A stretch of DNA of 64,000 nt from positions 1-64,000 of the forward strand of contig DUQZ01000027.1 in assembly GCA_012837525.1 (NCBI GenBank). The letters are read 5' to 3'. Positions 52,185 through 60,936 of this stretch are shown piece after piece; within the stretch, counting starts at the first letter, position 1; every line of letters begins with the position of its first letter. Below the pieces are notes generated by a model. That model saw nothing but the letters and a program-made list of their open reading frames with translations. It was not told where the DNA came from and did not search any database. This stretch comes from Clostridiales bacterium. Its GTDB lineage: Bacteria; Bacillota; Clostridia; Christensenellales; Aristaeellaceae. The translations under genes and the position numbers were made by a program.

Positions 52185-53950
52185 TTTGCAAATCTTGTAA
52201 CCAGGAATCAAACGCTGCCTCCCGCATGTGTCCTTATTGCGGGCAATACATGGGCGCGGAGCCGGAGCCCGCGGTCACCTATGACGCGGCATCCCCGGAA
52301 TTGACAGATACCCGGGTTCACCTGTACAAGCAGACACCCGGCAACAAGCGCGTGCTGAAAAAAACGCGCCGGAAGCGCTTAAAGCGGCGCCGCCGCAAGG
52401 CCAAAAACACCACCTACCAGGGCGGGATGATCAACTGGCTCAAGGTGGCGGTGATCATGATGGCGCTTGTGATGGCGCTGGGCATTGGCGGGCTCATCTG
52501 GCTGCAGGTGTCGCCCTCCGGCCAGTTGGTGCTGGCGCGCATGGGCAGAAAAGCCAGCTCCGACGCCTACTGGGCCTTGGGGACAGAGCTGCTGGACCAG
52601 GGCTATATCGCCCGGGCGATTGAGACCTACAAAAAAGCGGAAATGCTGGAGCCCGAGCGCAAGGACCTGGATGAAAAGCTGCTGCTGACGGCGGAAGCCT
52701 ATGAGGCTGCTAACCAGATGATGGACGCGGAGGCGGTCTATGAGCGCATTTATACCCAGCTGGCGCCGGAAAAGCCGGAGGCCTACCGCCTGGCCATCAA
52801 CATCATGCTGGATCAAGATCGTGTTTTTCCCGCGGTCAACCTGATGAAGCTGGCACACGAAAAGACAGGGGACGAAGGCTTTTTCAACCAGCGCTCCCAG
52901 TTGGTGCCCCAGCCGCCCAAGGCCTCCCTGGCCGCGGGCAAGCATATGTACAGCAAGGATATCTCCTTCATTTCCTCCCAGGATTATGACATCTACTACA
53001 CCACGGGCGAGGGCCTGCTGCCGGAGACCGGCACCAAGTACACCGGCCCCATCCGCATCACGGAGGGTACCTACAACTTCCGCGCGGTCTGCGTATCCAG
53101 CGAGCTGGTCAGCGATGAAATGTCCGTGCGCTACACCATCACCCTGCCCACCCCCATGGCGCCCAAGGCCAACATGCAGCCCAAAACCTATGAGCGGCAG
53201 TTCAAGGTCTCCCTGCGCATTGTGGATGAGGAGGACAAGGACGTCACGCTGTATTACACCCTGGACGGCACCAAGCCGGATCTGGACTCCCCGCGCTATG
53301 TGGGTGACCCCATCTTAATCCCGCCCGGCAAAAGCCTGCTGCGCGCCATCGCGGTCAACCGCTACGGCAAGATCTCCAGCGAGATGATCCTGGAGTACAA
53401 GGTGAACCAGCCGTTCAAGTTCTTCTTCGGGCGCCGTCCCAAAGAGGACCAGTTCGCGGGCATGACGCTGATGAAGACCACCAGGGAGGCCTTCATCGCC
53501 CAGTATGGTGAGCCGCAAAGCGAAAAACCCATCGAGAACGAGGCCGTACCTGGCCCGGCAACCCAGGCCATCTACCCCTGGGGGGAGGCGCGCTTTACAC
53601 AGTCTGAGGACGGCGTGGTCGTCTACCACGTGTCCACCAACCTGGCCAGCATGAAGGGCCCGCGCAAAACGTCCATTGGCATGACCATGAAGGAAGTGAC
53701 CGACAAGTTCACCGACAAAGGCCAGCCGCCCAATGACCGGGGTGACCGAGGCATCTATTATGACATGAAGGAAGGGTATGCTAATTATAAGATCGCCTCA
53801 GACGATCCCAACACCGGCACCCTGCAATATGTCTATGTCGGCAGCGCCGACGCGTCCACCACCATCCTGACCTATGACATTGTGGATGGCAAGGTTGCCG
53901 GCATCACCATGCGCTACCTCAACTACCGCCAGTCGATGGTTGAGTTATAA
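52181..53950 (+). CDS. Zinc-ribbon, TPR and chitobiase-like domain membrane protein
   Basis: The 589-residue protein begins with a zinc ribbon (Cys3, Cys6, Cys17, Cys20). A very basic stretch follows (KKTRRKRLKRRRRKAK, 60-75), then one membrane helix (about 86-108) and TPR-like repeats (120-230, AYWALGTELLDQGYIARAIETY). Two chitobiase C-terminal-like beta domains come next (about 245-325 and 327-410, each with YYT and GP or GD segments such as VTLYYTLDGTKPDLDSPRY). A C-terminal domain resembling PepSY or SmpA-type folds is also present. It would sit in the membrane with the beta domains outside. No known function; spacing ties it to the HEAT-like protein and to ftsH 30 bases downstream. Confidence 0.75.
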   Translation: MICKSCNQESNAASRMCPYCGQYMGAEPEPAVTYDAASPELTDTRVHLYKQTPGNKRVLKKTRRKRLKRRRRKAKNTTYQGGMINWLKVAVIMMALVMALGIGGLIWLQVSPSGQLVLARMGRKASSDAYWALGTELLDQGYIARAIETYKKAEMLEPERKDLDEKLLLTAEAYEAANQMMDAEAVYERIYTQLAPEKPEAYRLAINIMLDQDRVFPAVNLMKLAHEKTGDEGFFNQRSQLVPQPPKASLAAGKHMYSKDISFISSQDYDIYYTTGEGLLPETGTKYTGPIRITEGTYNFRAVCVSSELVSDEMSVRYTITLPTPMAPKANMQPKTYERQFKVSLRIVDEEDKDVTLYYTLDGTKPDLDSPRYVGDPILIPPGKSLLRAIAVNRYGKISSEMILEYKVNQPFKFFFGRRPKEDQFAGMTLMKTTREAFIAQYGEPQSEKPIENEAVPGPATQAIYPWGEARFTQSEDGVVVYHVSTNLASMKGPRKTSIGMTMKEVTDKFTDKGQPPNDRGDRGIYYDMKEGYANYKIASDDPNTGTLQYVYVGSADASTTILTYDIVDGKVAGITMRYLNYRQSMVEL

Positions 53951-53980
53951 GCCCACAACAGTAAGAACGGAGGCAGTCAC

Positions 53981-55831
53981 ATGAGAGAATTCAAGCCGCC
54001 AAGAAAATCATTCATCTACTACTACGTCATTGTGATGGTCGCCATCATGCTGCTCAACGTCTTTGTCTTCCCGCGTATTTTGCAGCCGCGGGTGACCGAG
54101 GTGCCCTACAACCAGTTTTTGAACATGCTTGAAAAGGGCGAGGTGTCAGAGGTCAGCCGGGATGATGTGCAGATCCTGTTCGCTGATAAGGAGGAGCCGC
54201 CCAAGCTGTACAAAACCGGGCCGATGGACGACCCGGCGCTGCTTGAAAAAATGCACACAGCCGGCATCAAGTTCTATTCACCTATCGTGGAGCCGGCTTC
54301 CCCGATCATGACCTTCCTGCTGTCCTGGATTGTGCCCATCGGCATTTTCATGCTGTTGGGTCGTCTGCTGGGCAACCGCCTGTCCAAGATGGGCAGCATG
54401 AACGCCATGCAGCTGGGCAAGAGCAACGCGAAGATCTACATCGAGTCAGAAACAGGGACATCCTTTGACGATGTCGCCGGGCAGGAGGAGGCCAAGGAAG
54501 CCTTGAGTGAGGTGGTGGATTTTCTCCACAACCCCAAAAAATATACCGAGGTTGGCGCCATCATGCCCAAGGGCGTGCTGCTGGTGGGCCCTCCGGGTAC
54601 CGGTAAAACCCTGCTGGCCAAGGCCGTGGCGGGGGAGGCCAAGGTGCCCTTCTTCTCCATCTCCGGCAGTGAGTTTGTGGAGATGTTTGTGGGGATGGGC
54701 GCTGCCAAGGTGCGCGATTTGTTCAAGCAGGCAAACGAGAAGGCGCCTTGCATCGTCTTCATTGATGAGATTGACACCATCGGCAAGCGCCGCGAATCTG
54801 GCGCCGGCTTTGGTGGCAACGACGAGCGCGAGCAGACCTTGAACCAGCTGCTGAGCGAAATGGACGGCTTTGACGCCAGCAAGGGTGTCATGATCCTGGC
54901 CGCGACCAACAGGCCGGAAATTCTGGACCCGGCCCTCACACGCCCCGGCCGCTTTGACCGCCGCATCCCGGTGGAATTGCCCGATCTGCCAGGTCGCGTC
55001 GCCATTTTAAAGGTGCACGCCAAAAAGGTACGCCTGGCGCCTGATGTGGATCTGGAGCGCGCGGCCCGCGCGGCGGCGGGTGCCTCCGGCGCGGATTTGG
55101 CCAACCTTATTAACGAGGCCGCCCTGCGCGCAGTGCGCCACAACCGCAAGACGGTCACCCAGGAGGATTTGGAGGAGAGCATCGACGTCATCGTCGCCGG
55201 CCACCAGAAGAAGGACCGGGTGATGAGCGACAGGGAAAAGAAGATCGTCGCCTACCACGAGGTGGGCCACGCCATGGTGGCTGCGCTGCAGGCCGGTTCC
55301 GCGCCTGTGCACAAGATCACCATCATCCCGCGCACCTCCGGCGCCCTGGGCTTCACCATGCAGGTGGAGGAGGAAGAGCGCTATTTGATGAGCAAGGAAG
55401 ACATCGAAAACCGCATCTCCAGCATCACCGGCGGCCGCGCTGCGGAAGAGTTGGTGTTTAACTCCATCACCACCGGCGCCGCCAATGACATCGAGCAGGC
55501 CACCAAACTGGCCCGCGCCATGGTCACCCGCTACGGCATGGTGGACGAATTTGGCATGGTCGCCTTTGACCAGCAACAAAGCCAGTATTTGGGCGGTGGC
55601 TTCACCACCAACTGCTCCAGCGAGACCCAGGGCAAGATTGACGCCTTGACGGTTCAGATTGTGCGGGAGCAGTACGACAAAGCTTACCAGGCCTTAAAGG
55701 ACAACGAGCGCAAGCTGCACGAGATCGCCCAGGTGCTCTATGAGCAGGAAACCTTAACAGGCGAGCAGTTTATGGAAATCCTGGGCAGCCCGGCAAACCT
55801 GCCGGAAGCCCAGCCCGCTATAGAGGTATGA
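53981..55831 (+). CDS. ftsH: ATP-dependent zinc metalloprotease FtsH
   Basis: FtsH is a membrane AAA+ protease degrading misassembled membrane proteins and short-lived regulators. The 616-residue protein has two membrane helices (about 12-30 and 109-127). These are followed by Walker A GPPGTGKT (203-210), Walker B CIVFIDEID (257-265), the second region of homology RPGRFDRRI (321-329) and the zinc site HEVGH (426-430). Length is normal. It starts behind GGAGG and ends before a strong terminator, closing the plus-strand proteostasis run. Confidence 0.97.
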   Translation: MREFKPPRKSFIYYYVIVMVAIMLLNVFVFPRILQPRVTEVPYNQFLNMLEKGEVSEVSRDDVQILFADKEEPPKLYKTGPMDDPALLEKMHTAGIKFYSPIVEPASPIMTFLLSWIVPIGIFMLLGRLLGNRLSKMGSMNAMQLGKSNAKIYIESETGTSFDDVAGQEEAKEALSEVVDFLHNPKKYTEVGAIMPKGVLLVGPPGTGKTLLAKAVAGEAKVPFFSISGSEFVEMFVGMGAAKVRDLFKQANEKAPCIVFIDEIDTIGKRRESGAGFGGNDEREQTLNQLLSEMDGFDASKGVMILAATNRPEILDPALTRPGRFDRRIPVELPDLPGRVAILKVHAKKVRLAPDVDLERAARAAAGASGADLANLINEAALRAVRHNRKTVTQEDLEESIDVIVAGHQKKDRVMSDREKKIVAYHEVGHAMVAALQAGSAPVHKITIIPRTSGALGFTMQVEEEERYLMSKEDIENRISSITGGRAAEELVFNSITTGAANDIEQATKLARAMVTRYGMVDEFGMVAFDQQQSQYLGGGFTTNCSSETQGKIDALTVQIVREQYDKAYQALKDNERKLHEIAQVLYEQETLTGEQFMEILGSPANLPEAQPAIEV

Positions 55832-55850
55832 ATTAAAGCATAAACTTGAT

Positions 55851-55876
55851 AAGCCCCGACAACGCGTCGGGGCTTT
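55851..55876 (+). terminator. Intrinsic terminator after ftsH
   Basis: AAGCCCCGAC (55851-55860) pairs with GTCGGGGCTT (55866-55875) around AACGC and is followed by T residues. Confidence 0.9.
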
Positions 55877-55926
55877 AACTAATCCGATTTTCTTCGTGAC
55901 CAGTTGTCACAACAAGGTGCTTTTGA

Positions 55927-55960
55927 TTGACTTGACAAGTCAATTAAACATAGATAGTAT
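55927..55960 (+). promoter_or_regulatory. Promoter with perfect palindromic operator before the sugar/deacetylase operon
   Basis: TTGACA (55932-55937), 17 bases and TAGTAT (55955-55960) form the promoter. The palindrome TTGACTTG-a-CAAGTCAA (55927-55943) has two perfect 8-base arms around one base and covers the -35 box. A dimeric repressor (GntR, LacI or similar) binding here would block polymerase. No regulator gene is adjacent. Confidence 0.8.
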
Positions 55961-56011
55961 ATAAAAAACGGGCGGAAAAACGCCAAAAAAGAAATGAAAA
56001 GGAGAACTACG

Positions 56012-57262
56012 ATGAAACGTATTGTTGCATTCTTGATGGTCGCTGTAATGCTGCTTGCATTTGGTACCACTGCCCTGGCAGAAGCCAAGACAATGGTCAC
56101 CTTTGCCTTGTGGGATGAGAACCAGAAACCAATGTTTGATGAAATTGTTGCCAAATTCCAGGAGGAGAACCCGGGAATTGAGGTTGAGATTCAGCTGACC
56201 CCCTGGAGCCAGTACTGGACCAAACTGGATGCCGCTATGGGCGCGGAAACGGCTGCGGATGTATTCTGGATGAACACCTACTTGCCCAAATACGCAGCGG
56301 CGAAGGTGCTTGAACCGCTAAACAGCTATATCGAACAAGACCAACTGGATATGGATGCTTACGTGGCAGTAGTGAGGGACGCCTATGTAATTGATGGCCA
56401 AAGCTATGCGTTGCCCAAGGGCATGGATACTGTTCAAGTGTTCTTTAACAAAGCCATTTTCGAAAAGCATGGTGTGGATCTGCCTCATGAAGGCTGGACT
56501 TGGGATGACATGGTTAAGCTGGCCACCCAGTTAAAGGAAGGTATCGACAAGGCCGCCAGCGGGGAATACCCCATTGTGATGGAACTGGACCCACAGCCTT
56601 CTTACTTTAACTTTATTCCACAGGATGGCGGTTTCATTATCAATGAGGATCGCACCAAGGCTGGTTTTGATCAGGAAGGCACCGTCAATTCATACAAGAA
56701 GGTGCTTGCTTTGATGGCCGACGGAATCATGCCGGACTTCAAGGTGCTCTCCGACACCAAGGGGACGGACCTGTTCTTGTCCCAGAAGGCAGCCATATTG
56801 TTCATGGGTTCCTGGAAGGCTATGCTGCTGGATGATGCTTCCTTTGCTGAGCATATCGGCCTTGTGCCCATGCCCAAGATGGACAACAGCAATGTATCGG
56901 TATTGGGCGGGCTTGGCTTTGCAATGAACGCCAAAGCCAAAGACAAAGAAGCAGCCTGGAAATTGATAAAATATCTGGCAGGTGAGGAATCCAATAAAAT
57001 GCAAGCGGAAGGCAAGATTGATATGCCTGCCCTCATCAGCGCTCAGCAGTATTATGCCCCCAACTTCAAGCACCTGGACGCCAGCGTGTTCTTCAAAGTT
57101 GCGGAAACCGGCTATTTCTTCCCCACCAGTCAGAAAGTGGCGGAATGGCTGCCGGTGGTGATGGACGTTTCTACACAAATTCTCTCCGGCGCTGTTAGTC
57201 CGGAGGCCGGATGCCAGATGATTCAGGAACAGATGCAGGCCATCCTGGATTCTGAACAATAA
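56012..57262 (+). CDS. Extracellular sugar-binding protein, family 1
   Basis: The ATG at 56012 follows AAAAGGAG and gives 416 residues with a signal peptide (about 1-23, ending TTALAEA). Mature motifs are TFALWDENQKPMFDEIVAKF and WSQYWTKLDAAMGAETAADV near the start and WMNTYLPKYAA, typical of CUT1 receptors. As with the other binding proteins here, there is no lipobox cysteine. The deacetylase in the same operon suggests an acetylated sugar such as an N-acetylhexosamine glycoside. Codon use looks more AT-rich than in the neighbouring ftsH unit. Confidence 0.9.
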   Translation: MKRIVAFLMVAVMLLAFGTTALAEAKTMVTFALWDENQKPMFDEIVAKFQEENPGIEVEIQLTPWSQYWTKLDAAMGAETAADVFWMNTYLPKYAAAKVLEPLNSYIEQDQLDMDAYVAVVRDAYVIDGQSYALPKGMDTVQVFFNKAIFEKHGVDLPHEGWTWDDMVKLATQLKEGIDKAASGEYPIVMELDPQPSYFNFIPQDGGFIINEDRTKAGFDQEGTVNSYKKVLALMADGIMPDFKVLSDTKGTDLFLSQKAAILFMGSWKAMLLDDASFAEHIGLVPMPKMDNSNVSVLGGLGFAMNAKAKDKEAAWKLIKYLAGEESNKMQAEGKIDMPALISAQQYYAPNFKHLDASVFFKVAETGYFFPTSQKVAEWLPVVMDVSTQILSGAVSPEAGCQMIQEQMQAILDSEQ

Positions 57263-57340
57263 CCAACTCGCGCAAACTCCGGGAGGGCTTGCAATCAGAC
57301 CCTCCCGGTATCTATATTAAAACAAAAAAGGGTCAGGCAG

Positions 57341-58243
57341 ATGAAATCACGGGCACGAAATCAGCTTCGCCGCGGGGAAATTCTGGCGGGCTACAGCATG
57401 ATTGCCCCTTTGTATATCGGGTTAATTGTCTTTTATCTATTTGCCTTTGGGCAAAATATATATGATAGCCTCACCAACAAATCCAGCTTTGGGGTGCCGG
57501 ACTTTGTGGGCTTAGCCAACTATATCAAAATGTTCAAGGCGCCTTATTTTTATCAGGCGCTGCAGAATACCCTGATGTACGTTGTAATTTGCGTTCCTTT
57601 GGTCGTGGTGTTTTCGGTGCTGGTAGCAGTGTTGCTCAATGTCGGGGTACGGGGGACAGGGGCATACCGTACATTGAGCTTTTTGCCAGCGGTCACCTTG
57701 CCTGCCGCCATTGCGCTGATGTGGAAGTGGCTGCTCAACTACGAGTTTGGGTTGATCAACGCGCTGCTCAATGCTTTTGGCATCAGCTCTATCGCCTGGT
57801 TGTCAGATCCACAAGTGGTGTTGTTTGCTGTGTCCATGGTATTTGTCTGGAGCAGCGTATCCTATCAGGTGATTGTGCTGCTGGCTGGTTTGCAGGGCAT
57901 TTCCAGCAACTATTATGAAGCGGCAAGGATTGATGGTGCTGGAAGAGTGCAGCAGTTCTTTTCCATTACGCTGCCATTGTTATCTCCATCCATCTTTTTT
58001 GTCATGGTCACCTCCATCATCAATGTGTTCCAGATTTTTGACATCATTTATCTGATTATTCCCCAATATTCCAGCGGTACCGCCGCGTCCCGTTCCTTGG
58101 CTACCTTCTTTTTTGAGGAGGCGTTTATCAAATTTCAGAAGGGCTATGGCGCAGCCATTGCCGTTGCGCTGTTTGTGGTGATTATGGTGGTCACACTGGC
58201 TCAAATGTGGTTCCAGAAGAAGTGGGTGCACTATGATGAATAA
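57341..58243 (+). CDS. Sugar ABC transporter permease
   Basis: This 300-residue CUT1 permease has six membrane helices (first: YSMIAPLYIGLIVFYLFAF) and the EAA loop YYEAARIDGAGRVQQFFSI. It lies 78 bases after the binding-protein gene and overlaps the second permease by 11 bases. No ATPase gene is present in the operon. Confidence 0.93.
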   Translation: MKSRARNQLRRGEILAGYSMIAPLYIGLIVFYLFAFGQNIYDSLTNKSSFGVPDFVGLANYIKMFKAPYFYQALQNTLMYVVICVPLVVVFSVLVAVLLNVGVRGTGAYRTLSFLPAVTLPAAIALMWKWLLNYEFGLINALLNAFGISSIAWLSDPQVVLFAVSMVFVWSSVSYQVIVLLAGLQGISSNYYEAARIDGAGRVQQFFSITLPLLSPSIFFVMVTSIINVFQIFDIIYLIIPQYSSGTAASRSLATFFFEEAFIKFQKGYGAAIAVALFVVIMVVTLAQMWFQKKWVHYDE

Positions 58244-59069
58244 AGCATCACTTCGAAAACAGGGGCGTGTATGGCCTGTGCACCTGGCTTTGGTTCTGCT
58301 ATCCTTTATCACCTTGGCTCCCTTTGTGTGGATGCTGCTCACCTCCTTTAAAACATTTGAGGAAAGTGTGCAGATGCCGCCTGACATCTTGCCTCAGGCA
58401 TGGAATTTGATAAACTACCGGATTGTTTTGAACAAATTTCCCTTTGCCATGTTTTATTGGAACACCTTTGCCATGATGGGAATGACGGTAGCAGTACAGT
58501 TGGTCGTGTGTTCCATGGCAGGTTACGCCTTTGCCAGGCTGCAATTTCCTGGTAAAGAGTTTCTGTTCACCTTGTGCCTTGCGCTGTTGATGGTGCCTGG
58601 ACAAATTTTCCTGGTACCGCACTATGACATTATGGTACGATTAAAACTGACGAACAGCATCACGGCGCTTTGGCTGCCTAAGATTTTCAGCGCATTCGGC
58701 ACTTTTATGCTGCGGCAGTTCTTCCAAGGGTTGCCCAAATCACTGGATGAGGCGGCGATGATTGATGGAAGCGGGTTCTTCGGTATCTATGCGCGCATTT
58801 TGCTGCCGCTGGTAAAGCCAGCTTTAATCTCCCTGGCTATTCTTACTGCGCTGTCTGCTTTTAAGGATCTAATGTGGCCGTTGATTGTGAACAACGCAAT
58901 GGACAAGATGACGTTGTCTGCCGGCCTCGCGATGCTTATTGGTGAGCACACAACCATTTATCCGCAGGTAATGGCTGGCAGCGCCCTGGCCGTATGGCCA
59001 ATGATTCTGCTGTTTTTGATGTTCCAGAAACATTTCGTTGAAGGCATTGCCCTGACAGGTATTAAATGA
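58233..59069 (+). CDS. Carbohydrate ABC transporter permease
   Basis: This 278-residue UgpE-type partner permease has its EAA loop reading LDEAAMIDGSGFFGIYARI, with LPLVKPAL following. The tail KHFVEGIALTGIK is the usual ending of this subfamily. The start overlaps the upstream stop region, with ATGATG offering two possible starts three bases apart. Followed 12 bases later by the PIG-L deacetylase. Confidence 0.93.
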   Translation: MMNKASLRKQGRVWPVHLALVLLSFITLAPFVWMLLTSFKTFEESVQMPPDILPQAWNLINYRIVLNKFPFAMFYWNTFAMMGMTVAVQLVVCSMAGYAFARLQFPGKEFLFTLCLALLMVPGQIFLVPHYDIMVRLKLTNSITALWLPKIFSAFGTFMLRQFFQGLPKSLDEAAMIDGSGFFGIYARILLPLVKPALISLAILTALSAFKDLMWPLIVNNAMDKMTLSAGLAMLIGEHTTIYPQVMAGSALAVWPMILLFLMFQKHFVEGIALTGIK

Positions 59070-59081
59070 TAAGGAGTCAAC

Positions 59082-59747
59082 ATGGTAGATTTATTAGCAG
59101 TATGCGCTCATCCGGATGATCTTGAGGTTTGTGCTGGCGGTATATTTCTAAAGGCAAAACAAGAGGGGCTCAAGACAGGACAGATTATCCTGACAGATGG
59201 GGCAGCCAGCGGCCGGGCTCATGCGCAAGCCAGACGTGAGGAAGCGGCGGAAGGGGGAAAGCGGCTGGGACTTGATTACCTGGTGCATCTGGATTTTCCG
59301 GATGCCGCGCTGGAGTTTAACCAGCAGGCTGTACAAGCTTTGATTCCGCATTTGAGAAAAGCAGCCCCCAGGTTGATTGTGACCCTGCATCCAGCAGATT
59401 ATCACCCCGATCACGTCGCTGCTGCGAAGATTACGGAAGCAGCGGCTTTTTCCGCAGGGCTTCCAAAGTATGCGACTGATGAGAGCGAATGGCATTACGA
59501 TGCGATTCTATATATGTCTGCCGACCCGCGTACCAACCCCTTGCGGCCTCAACTGTTGTTTGATATCAGCGATGTGATTGATGAAAAGCTGCATGCCTGT
59601 GCTGCCCATGTTTCTCAAAAAGTGACAGATTTTGCCAAGGATTATTCAAGAACGCTTGGGCAGATGGCAGGCGTTTCCTACGCAGAAGGCCTTTATTTGG
59701 GTCAAGTACTGGTGTTGGATAAGGTGTCAGGCTTGTTGCGTATTTAA
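59082..59747 (+). CDS. PIG-L family deacetylase (LmbE-like)
   Basis: This 221-residue zinc-dependent N-deacetylase resembles BshB1 and LmbE. It has the metal motif AHPDDLE (His10, Asp12, Asp13) and a later LHPADYHPDHVAAAKI (about 105-120) supplying another His and Asp. Family members remove acetyl from N-acetylglucosamine-linked small molecules. Joined to the sugar importer, it probably deacetylates the imported glycoside; a bacillithiol role is less likely given the operon. RBS AAGGAGTCAAC precedes the ATG. Confidence 0.88.
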   Translation: MVDLLAVCAHPDDLEVCAGGIFLKAKQEGLKTGQIILTDGAASGRAHAQARREEAAEGGKRLGLDYLVHLDFPDAALEFNQQAVQALIPHLRKAAPRLIVTLHPADYHPDHVAAAKITEAAAFSAGLPKYATDESEWHYDAILYMSADPRTNPLRPQLLFDISDVIDEKLHACAAHVSQKVTDFAKDYSRTLGQMAGVSYAEGLYLGQVLVLDKVSGLLRI

Positions 59748-59766
59748 AATTAAGCGGAAGCAAACA

Positions 59767-59800
59767 GGAGCCCATATCAACAGTCAAGGATATGGGCTCC
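59767..59800. terminator. Convergent hairpin after the deacetylase gene
   Basis: A 12-bp stem (GGAGCCCATATC 59767-59778 with its complement 59789-59800) has a 10-base loop. It lies between two converging genes. The T-tracts are short on both strands, so it may act by stem strength. Confidence 0.7.
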
Positions 59801-59836
59801 TGCGTTATGCTGTGTTTTGTGCTTTAGATTATTGCT

Positions 59837-60781
59837 TCAGGACGCGTTTTTACGCCTGGGGCGCAGCCGGCCCATGCGGCTGCGGAAGCGGTTCTTGGGC
59901 TTTTTCACCGGCGGCAGGCTGATGACATGGCCCTCATCAAAATAGACATCCTCCGGCGGCACTTCCAATTCCTGCGGGTTATTGAGCAGGTGCTGGTACA
60001 TGCGCAGGAACTTGCTGTACTCCATCCCGGCGCAGATGCGCTCATCCGCGGTGACACCGGCAGGCAGGATGCGCTTGCGCACTGGCTGACCATTGCTGTC
60101 AATCTCCACCGTGCGCTCGATGTTGCCGATGACCACAAACAGCGAGGTGGAACCAAAGTTATAGATGTGGTGGAACACCGGCGGCAGGCCGATGGACGCG
60201 TTGTTGCTGAAGAACAGCCCGGTATGGAAGGGGCTGGCGTCCAGGATGTACTGGGGCAGGAGGCCGTAGCGGTCCAGAACGCGCGCCATGGATACGATAA
60301 AGTTCGCGATCAGCGGGCGCTTAAGCAGGTTGGCCACCTTCATGGTGCTGTTGTCCGCGTCCGCCTTGCGCGTCTCTTGGATGGCTTCCTTGATGCGCAC
60401 GGCCACGTCAAAGATGGTGTCATGCGGGTCAAACTTGCATTTGGCCACGTTTTCCTTGACCGAGCCATCGGGGGTATCCTGCAGCACCGCGAAGGAGCAC
60501 ACGATGTCCTTGCGGGTGTAGTATCGCTTGTTGATGACAAAGCGGTTTAGGTGCGGCAATTGCGAAATGGTGCGCACATAGGCCGCGATAAACAGCTCCA
60601 TAAAGGTAATGCGGTAGCCGTCACGGCCTTTTTCGGCCATGAAGCGCGCCAGCTTTTCGTAGTCAATTTTGTAGGTCAGCATCACCTGCGCGTCGCAGCG
60701 CATGGGCATCAAATAGGGCATCAACCCGACAACCGGGTCAATCTGCTTGACGAGATATCCGTCTCCACGTTTTCCAAACAT
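59837..60781 (-). CDS. E2-like acyltransferase-fold protein with degenerate active site
   Basis: The 314-residue protein resembles the catalytic domain of 2-oxoacid dehydrogenase E2 / chloramphenicol acetyltransferase. MPMRCDAQVMLTYKID (25-40), ITFMELFIAAYVRTI (58-72) and FFSNNASIGLPPVFHHIYNFG (190-210) align with that fold. The E2 catalytic block DHR-x-x-DG is here D246-E-R-I-C-A-G252, so the active His is Glu and the Asp is Ala. No lipoyl or peripheral-binding domain precedes it. A very basic C-terminal tail (KKPKNRFRSRMGRLRPRRK) is unusual. Enzyme activity is doubtful; a structural, regulatory or RNA/lipid-linked role is possible. Confidence 0.7.
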   Translation of the reverse strand: MFGKRGDGYLVKQIDPVVGLMPYLMPMRCDAQVMLTYKIDYEKLARFMAEKGRDGYRITFMELFIAAYVRTISQLPHLNRFVINKRYYTRKDIVCSFAVLQDTPDGSVKENVAKCKFDPHDTIFDVAVRIKEAIQETRKADADNSTMKVANLLKRPLIANFIVSMARVLDRYGLLPQYILDASPFHTGLFFSNNASIGLPPVFHHIYNFGSTSLFVVIGNIERTVEIDSNGQPVRKRILPAGVTADERICAGMEYSKFLRMYQHLLNNPQELEVPPEDVYFDEGHVISLPPVKKPKNRFRSRMGRLRPRRKNAS

Positions 60782-60863
60782 GGCAAATCCTCACCTTTCA
60801 GTCATTTCCACCTCAAGTTGTCAGAAGTATAGACGCAATGGGCATTTGTGTCAATTTATCGGT

Positions 60864-60892
60864 TTGACACTGTATGTGTCACACGGTATACT
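60864..60892 (+). promoter_or_regulatory. Consensus promoter of fba with an inverted repeat over the -35
   Basis: TTGACA (60864-60869), 17 bases and TATACT (60887-60892). TGACAC (60865-60870) and GTGTCA (60876-60881) form a 6-bp inverted repeat with a 5-base spacer, and another GTGTCA lies at 60848-60853; these could be operator half sites for a glycolysis regulator. Confidence 0.85.
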
Positions 60893-60936
60893 AATGAAAA
60901 AGCCCTGCCCGAATTTTTCGGCAGTTAGGAGGAAGT

